DNA of 36,277 nt from Butyrivibrio sp. (lineage in GTDB: Bacteria > Bacillota > Clostridia > Lachnospirales > Lachnospiraceae). The translations under genes were made by a program, and so were the position numbers. A model generated the notes under the pieces. The model did not search any database, was not told the DNA's origin, and was given only the letters and a program-made list of their open reading frames with translations. The stretch is taken from contig JAEEXE010000030.1 in the NCBI GenBank assembly GCA_016291375.1, forward strand, positions 1-36,277, given 5' to 3'. This document shows positions 33,128-36,277 of the stretch, one piece after another. Positions within the stretch are counted from its first letter, which is position 1; every line of letters starts with the position of its first letter.

Positions 33128-33808
33128 TTAATCTGCACTCAGTTTGTAGTCAAAAACAATCTCATAATCCGAAGCAGCCGGGAAATTACCTATAAAATTG
33201 GTAATAAGACTCTTAGCCTGTTCATCCGACCTATCCAGAATGCCATTGTCTATCGCTTTCTGCTTGGCGGCATTCTCAAATTCCTCGAGAGAAATATTGT
33301 AGTCCTCAAGCTTAAGCGGATTCCACAAAGAATCCTTTTCCGAATAGACCTTAAATGTATTCTTATCTATCGTAACGGAATGAATCTGCGATTTGGGAAG
33401 AACCACGGTGAGTTTCTTCTCCTTGTCGTCCTTCTTGATCTCAATCTTCTCAAAATCGATTCCCGCCATAACGGCGCCATCATAGCTATAGATAAACTCA
33501 GACGAAGATGGAATAAACTCAAATATTTTCTTTTCCTTGGTGTACTTCTCAACCTGAGTAAAATAGTACTCCTGAGTTACAAGAAAGCCCATGTCTGTAA
33601 GCCCATCCTGTATCGTCTCTGTACTAACTGACACAAGAACCTTGTCTTCATCTGATTTATTATTAAGAACCGGTCCGCTATATGAACCGTCTTTTGGAGC
33701 ATTCTTTTTGCGAATACGATAATCAATTCCCAAAGCAACAATAGCAATGATAGATACCGCAATTACCCCAAGATATATTCTCTTCTTGGTCTTTTCCGAA
33801 ATATTCAT
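33128..33808 (-). CDS. DUF4230 family membrane-anchored protein
   Basis: About 226 residues. One N-terminal anchor (about 10-28), then an extracellular domain with DUF4230 wording: MGFLVTQEYYFTQVEKY, YSYDGAVMAGIDFEKIEI, LTVVLPKSQIHSVTIDKNTFKVYSEKDSLWNPL and an alpha-helical end with repeated Ala. The family has no assigned function. ATG 33814 is in frame but abuts the AGGAG site; ATG 33808 has the proper 6-nt spacing. Coupled with the membrane protein downstream. Confidence 0.8.
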   Translation of the reverse strand: MNISEKTKKRIYLGVIAVSIIAIVALGIDYRIRKKNAPKDGSYSGPVLNNKSDEDKVLVSVSTETIQDGLTDMGFLVTQEYYFTQVEKYTKEKKIFEFIPSSSEFIYSYDGAVMAGIDFEKIEIKKDDKEKKLTVVLPKSQIHSVTIDKNTFKVYSEKDSLWNPLKLEDYNISLEEFENAAKQKAIDNGILDRSDEQAKSLITNFIGNFPAASDYEIVFDYKLSAD

Positions 33809-33868
33809 CTGCATCTCCTCTCTTCTTTCATTTGAAATGCATGACCGGCACTTTTATAAATCTCATTC

Positions 33869-34858
33869 TCAGTTTGATGAGCTGGATGCAGAAGTTGCTG
33901 CACTTGCAACTATTACCATAAGCATTATCTGTTCAGCGATCACTCTGGAAATCGTTCCCCCGATAACAGATGCACTGGCTGCTGAATCTTCTCCTGCATA
34001 AGCACTGTGAACGATCGTAGCTGCTATCATAAGCCTTGTATGTCTGTAAACACTCCAGAAACCAAGCCCCTTCTTATCTTTGAGATATTTAGCAGCTTCA
34101 ACAACTTCAGAGACAATATCACAGGTATTCATGCTGATGTTTGTTAAAATCCCAAGGGATGCAAGCTCATAATCCTTGCCATATCCGGATCCCACTGTCT
34201 TAAACTCATTAAAAAGCTCAAGCGCCTTTTCGCATTTGGACTCATAATTACCTTCAAAAGCAGTAAGCACCTGCGCCAGAGAATATGCTGCGTTCTCATG
34301 GAAAGTAAATCTGCTCTTAATGGTAACATAGGTATTTTCAAGTTCATTAAGTATATCATCAACACTTTTGTCAGTCATAGCAAGAATAACCGCAAGGCTA
34401 GTATCCTCGCTGGTTGTGATGAAAGGGTGCTTGCTCTTCATAAGCGCCATGATCTCATTTGTCCTAGCAATTATGCTATCTGCTTCCGATGCTTTCCCCG
34501 CATCACAGATTGTGATCGAAGCAAGTGCTCTGAAAGTTGATCCAAGGATTTTGCCCTGCTGAAACCTGTTATACACCCCCACAAGCTCATCGATGTACTG
34601 CTCGGGATCATTTGAAAGAGCCATGCTTGTAGCAGCTATCAGCTCATTATTTCCTCTGAAATATGATAAAATATTCTGCTTCCTTCTAAGAAGCTTTCTG
34701 CATTCCTTAACTCTACTTATATCTGCAACCTTGCCTTTTTCTGAATAAGACATCGCTGCAATGACATTTAGAAGATGGTTGTTAAACCAGAACCCTCTGC
34801 TGTATCCCCTTAAATTTTCCACCAATAAATCACATTTTTTCATTACTTCGTTTTTCAT
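33869..34858 (-). CDS. DUF4003-like helical protein
   Basis: 329 residues, almost wholly helical, without signal peptide. N-terminal RGFWFNNHLLNVIAAMSYS, then GNNELIAATSMALS, TTSEDTSLAVILAMTDKS and FHENAAYSLAQVLTAFEGNYESKCEKALELFNEFK resemble the DUF4003 family of Firmicutes, proteins of unknown function with repeat-like helices. The C-terminal tail is Ala/Ser-rich and low in complexity. AGGAGG lies before the ATG at 34858, and a TATAAT at about 34897-34902 upstream may be its -10 box. Family call moderate. Confidence 0.75.
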   Translation of the reverse strand: MKNEVMKKCDLLVENLRGYSRGFWFNNHLLNVIAAMSYSEKGKVADISRVKECRKLLRRKQNILSYFRGNNELIAATSMALSNDPEQYIDELVGVYNRFQQGKILGSTFRALASITICDAGKASEADSIIARTNEIMALMKSKHPFITTSEDTSLAVILAMTDKSVDDILNELENTYVTIKSRFTFHENAAYSLAQVLTAFEGNYESKCEKALELFNEFKTVGSGYGKDYELASLGILTNISMNTCDIVSEVVEAAKYLKDKKGLGFWSVYRHTRLMIAATIVHSAYAGEDSAASASVIGGTISRVIAEQIMLMVIVASAATSASSSSN

Positions 34859-34934
34859 TATGTCCCTCCTACTGTTGTATGCATCAATTGTATCTATTAT
34901 ACAGGATAAAAAAGCCTATTGTATGATTATATGA

Positions 34935-34962
34935 AAAAAGGCGGCTTCATCGCCGCCTTTTT
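34935..34962 (-). terminator. Rho-independent terminator of the 72-residue protein gene
   Basis: AAAAAGGCGGC (34935-34945) pairs with GCCGCCTTTTT (34952-34962), 6-nt loop. On the minus strand the stem is followed by a run of T, 7 bp after the stop at 34970. The symmetric A/T flanks would also let it act on the other strand. Confidence 0.88.
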
Positions 34963-34969
34963 AACTCTA

Positions 34970-35188
34970 TTACTTTTTAAATAATCCGCCTGCAAGGTTC
35001 TTGATGTCCCCAAGATCAAGCTTTCCGTCAGCTACCGCTGCCTGAACCTTCTTGATATCCGCCTCATCAATATCGATATTGGCTTTCTTCAAAAGCTCTT
35101 TTGCCTGAGCAGGGTCAACCTTGGCTATCTGAGCCATAAGTTCCTTGTTGCCGCTAATCTGCTTAATAATATCTGTAATATTTGCCAT
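34970..35188 (-). CDS. Small helical protein of unknown function
   Basis: 72 residues: MANITDIIKQISGNKELMAQ, then KVDPAQAKELLKKANIDID and ADGKLDLGDIKNLAGGLFKK. It looks like a compact three- or four-helix protein; no cysteines, no membrane segment. GGAGG precedes the ATG by 8 nt and a strong terminator follows the stop, so it is very likely a real single-gene unit. A TATAAT (35231-35236) upstream may be its -10 box. Function not recognised. Confidence 0.82.
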   Translation of the reverse strand: MANITDIIKQISGNKELMAQIAKVDPAQAKELLKKANIDIDEADIKKVQAAVADGKLDLGDIKNLAGGLFKK

Positions 35189-35230
35189 CGTATACCTCCT
35201 CCGGATTAAAGAATTGTCTGAAACAAGTCT

Positions 35231-35236
35231 ATTATA
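35231..35236 (-). promoter_or_regulatory. Candidate -10 box for the small helical protein gene
   Basis: Perfect TATAAT on the minus strand about 43 nt before the start, no clear -35 box. The short gap between this gene and the SDR gene upstream holds nothing else. Confidence 0.4.
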
Positions 35237-35269
35237 CTACATCAAGAGGTACACTCGTCCACAAACTTA

Positions 35270-36034
35270 TCAATTATCCGACAGTTTTTTCTTCTGCTGT
35301 CTGCCGGTCATGGCCAGCATGATTGGAATAGGCGTGATATGACTAAATGCCGTGGCAATTCTCATAGTAAGAGTCGGAACGATCACTGTTTTCTTTTTGC
35401 TCATGCCCTTAAGGCAATCTGAAACGCACCTCTTAGCCGTAATCCCCTTTAATGCAAAGACAACATCCGCATTCATGTTAAACTCGGTGTCAACAGGGCC
35501 GGGACATAGACAGGCAACATAGACGTTACTTCCAAGCTCTTTTAACTCCCTGGCGATAGCCCTGGTGATCGACACAACATAAGCCTTGGATGCATAGTAA
35601 GTGGCCATGAAAGGGCCTCCCGGGAGAATCCCCGCAGAAGATGCCACATTAAGTATTGATCCGCGCCCCTGCTCATGCATCATCTTAAGCACTCCTTTTA
35701 AAAGAATGTGCATAGCAATGTCATTAACCTTAATCATAGAAAGCTCTTTTTCAAGGTCTGTCTCAAGGAAACTTCCTGCTGTTCCAAAGCCCGCATTATT
35801 GATAAAAACGTCAATCTTCTCCCCGGATATATCGGAAAGAAGCTTCTTGCACTGCTCCTCATCTGCAATGTCCGCAGTAATTATCCTGCACTCGCATCCA
35901 AGCTCCTCCTTGAGAGAAATGAGGCGCTGCGTTCTGCGGCCCGTGAGGATAAGCCTGTATCCCTGCTCTGCATATCTGCGAGCAAACTCCTCTCCAAGAC
36001 CGGATGTCGCACCTGTAATAAAGGCTGTCTTCAT
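35270..36034 (-). CDS. Short-chain dehydrogenase/reductase (classical SDR)
   Basis: 254 residues. Cofactor loop TGATSGLG (7-14), NNAG (79-82), catalytic Ser in NVASSAG (about 132-133) and YYASK (146-150, Tyr and Lys). GRRTQRL after the second strand favours NADP(H). A hydrophobic, basic C-terminus (TAFSHITPIPIMLAMTGRQQKKK) may touch the membrane, as in DltE-like or sterol-type SDRs. AGGAG 5 nt before the ATG. It follows the thioesterase gene closely. Substrate unknown. Confidence 0.9.
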   Translation of the reverse strand: MKTAFITGATSGLGEEFARRYAEQGYRLILTGRRTQRLISLKEELGCECRIITADIADEEQCKKLLSDISGEKIDVFINNAGFGTAGSFLETDLEKELSMIKVNDIAMHILLKGVLKMMHEQGRGSILNVASSAGILPGGPFMATYYASKAYVVSITRAIARELKELGSNVYVACLCPGPVDTEFNMNADVVFALKGITAKRCVSDCLKGMSKKKTVIVPTLTMRIATAFSHITPIPIMLAMTGRQQKKKLSDN

Positions 36035-36086
36035 ATAATTCTCCTAATCCGCCCCTGCGAATATGAATGAACATCGCAGGCGCCTA

Positions 36087-36277
36087 TCACTCTGCCAGCT
36101 CGCTAAGGGTCTTATAAAAGTCCGGATACTCCTTCTGCACCCTTATGGGTTTTCCTTCCTTGGTCAAAAAAGCGTGTGAAGATGTGGCGGTACAAACTAC
36201 TACTCCATCTTCATTTTTCATCTCGTACGAAAGAAATAGCTTTACACCCTTAAACTCTTTTACCGAAACCTTTATAT
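36087..36277 (-). CDS. C-terminal part of a YbgC/FadM-like acyl-CoA thioesterase (5' end cut by window)
   Basis: The last 63 codons are visible, ending ...SELAE at the stop 36087-36089. KLFLSYEMKNEDGVVVCTAT, SSHAFLTKEGKPIRVQKEYP is the closing strand pair of a hot-dog thioesterase (pattern TxHxFxxxxGrPxRlpK). The catalytic Asp lies upstream outside the window. Too short to name the substrate. The SDR gene starts 52 bp downstream. Confidence 0.7.
   Translation of the reverse strand, partial: IKVSVKEFKGVKLFLSYEMKNEDGVVVCTATSSHAFLTKEGKPIRVQKEYPDFYKTLSELAE

Noticed and set aside
33014..33631. 205-codon open frame on the plus strand
   Set aside because: Antisense to the membrane protein and DUF4230 genes, whose starts have good ribosome sites; composition is not protein-like.
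36054..36080. Terminator between the thioesterase and SDR genes
   Set aside because: A 7-bp CCTGCGA/TCGCAGG stem is present but no T-run on either strand, and it sits just before the SDR ribosome site.
1..36277. CRISPR array, tRNA, rRNA, insertion sequence or attachment site
   Set aside because: No regularly spaced repeats, cloverleaf-like sequence, transposase or integrase gene was seen on either strand.

Overview
The window looks like a low-to-moderate GC Firmicute of class Clostridia, most likely a Lachnospiraceae member (Butyrivibrio/Pseudobutyrivibrio-like). This is inferred from protein style (EpsG polymerase, YveK-type chain-length protein, DUF4230 and DUF4003 proteins), strong AGGAGG ribosome sites and consensus sigma-A promoters; no rRNA or marker gene is present to prove it. 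Coding is dense: no stretch over 300 bases lacks a gene, and I see no tRNA, rRNA, CRISPR array, insertion sequence or prophage.

Region 1 (about 25,760 down to 1, all on the minus strand) is a large cell-surface polysaccharide locus. A near-consensus promoter at 25731-25759 starts a tightly packed run: a GtrB-like polyprenyl-phosphate glycosyltransferase, a GT2, a WbaP-type initiating phosphoglycosyltransferase, a Wzz/YveK-like chain-length protein with a decayed kinase-like tail, a GT2, an EpsG polymerase, a GT2, two GT4 enzymes, a Gpi18-like GT-C, another GT2 and a second GT-C. A second, very good promoter (11977-12005) then starts a nonulosonic-acid cassette: an ATP-grasp ligase, a fusion of a CMP-pseudaminate-synthetase-like domain to a PLP-dependent decarboxylase-like domain, pseudaminate synthase (PseI), PseG, a GT2, a GT with sialyltransferase-type motifs, a PglK/MsbA-like ABC flippase, an O-acyltransferase and a third GT-C protein that runs off the left edge. 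The early pathway genes pseB, pseC and pseH are not in the window.

Region 2 (25,760-27,450, plus strand) holds a MazEF-type toxin-antitoxin pair with a striking 38-bp operator palindrome over its promoter, a terminator, then a lone lipoprotein gene with its own terminator. The MazEF promoter lies back-to-back with the polysaccharide promoter.

Region 3 (27,490-31,600, minus strand) has fcl and gmd (GDP-L-fucose synthesis, probably feeding the polysaccharide), a cysteine-synthase-like PLP enzyme, and a two-domain SGNH/GDSL hydrolase. A RelB-YoeB pair (31,760-32,283, plus strand) follows, with its own palindromic operator and a terminator.

Region 4 (32,339-36,277, minus strand) is a less characterised set: a predicted membrane protein, a DUF4230 protein, a DUF4003-like protein, a 72-residue helical small protein with its own terminator, a short-chain dehydrogenase, and the end of a YbgC-like thioesterase cut by the window edge.

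The most interesting system is the pseudaminate cassette: a nucleotidyltransferase fused to a fold-type-III PLP decarboxylase-like domain, translationally coupled to an ATP-grasp ligase. This pairing resembles the ligase/decarboxylase logic of amino-acid side-chain chemistry and could point to an unusual amine- or amino-acid-derived decoration of a nonulosonic acid.
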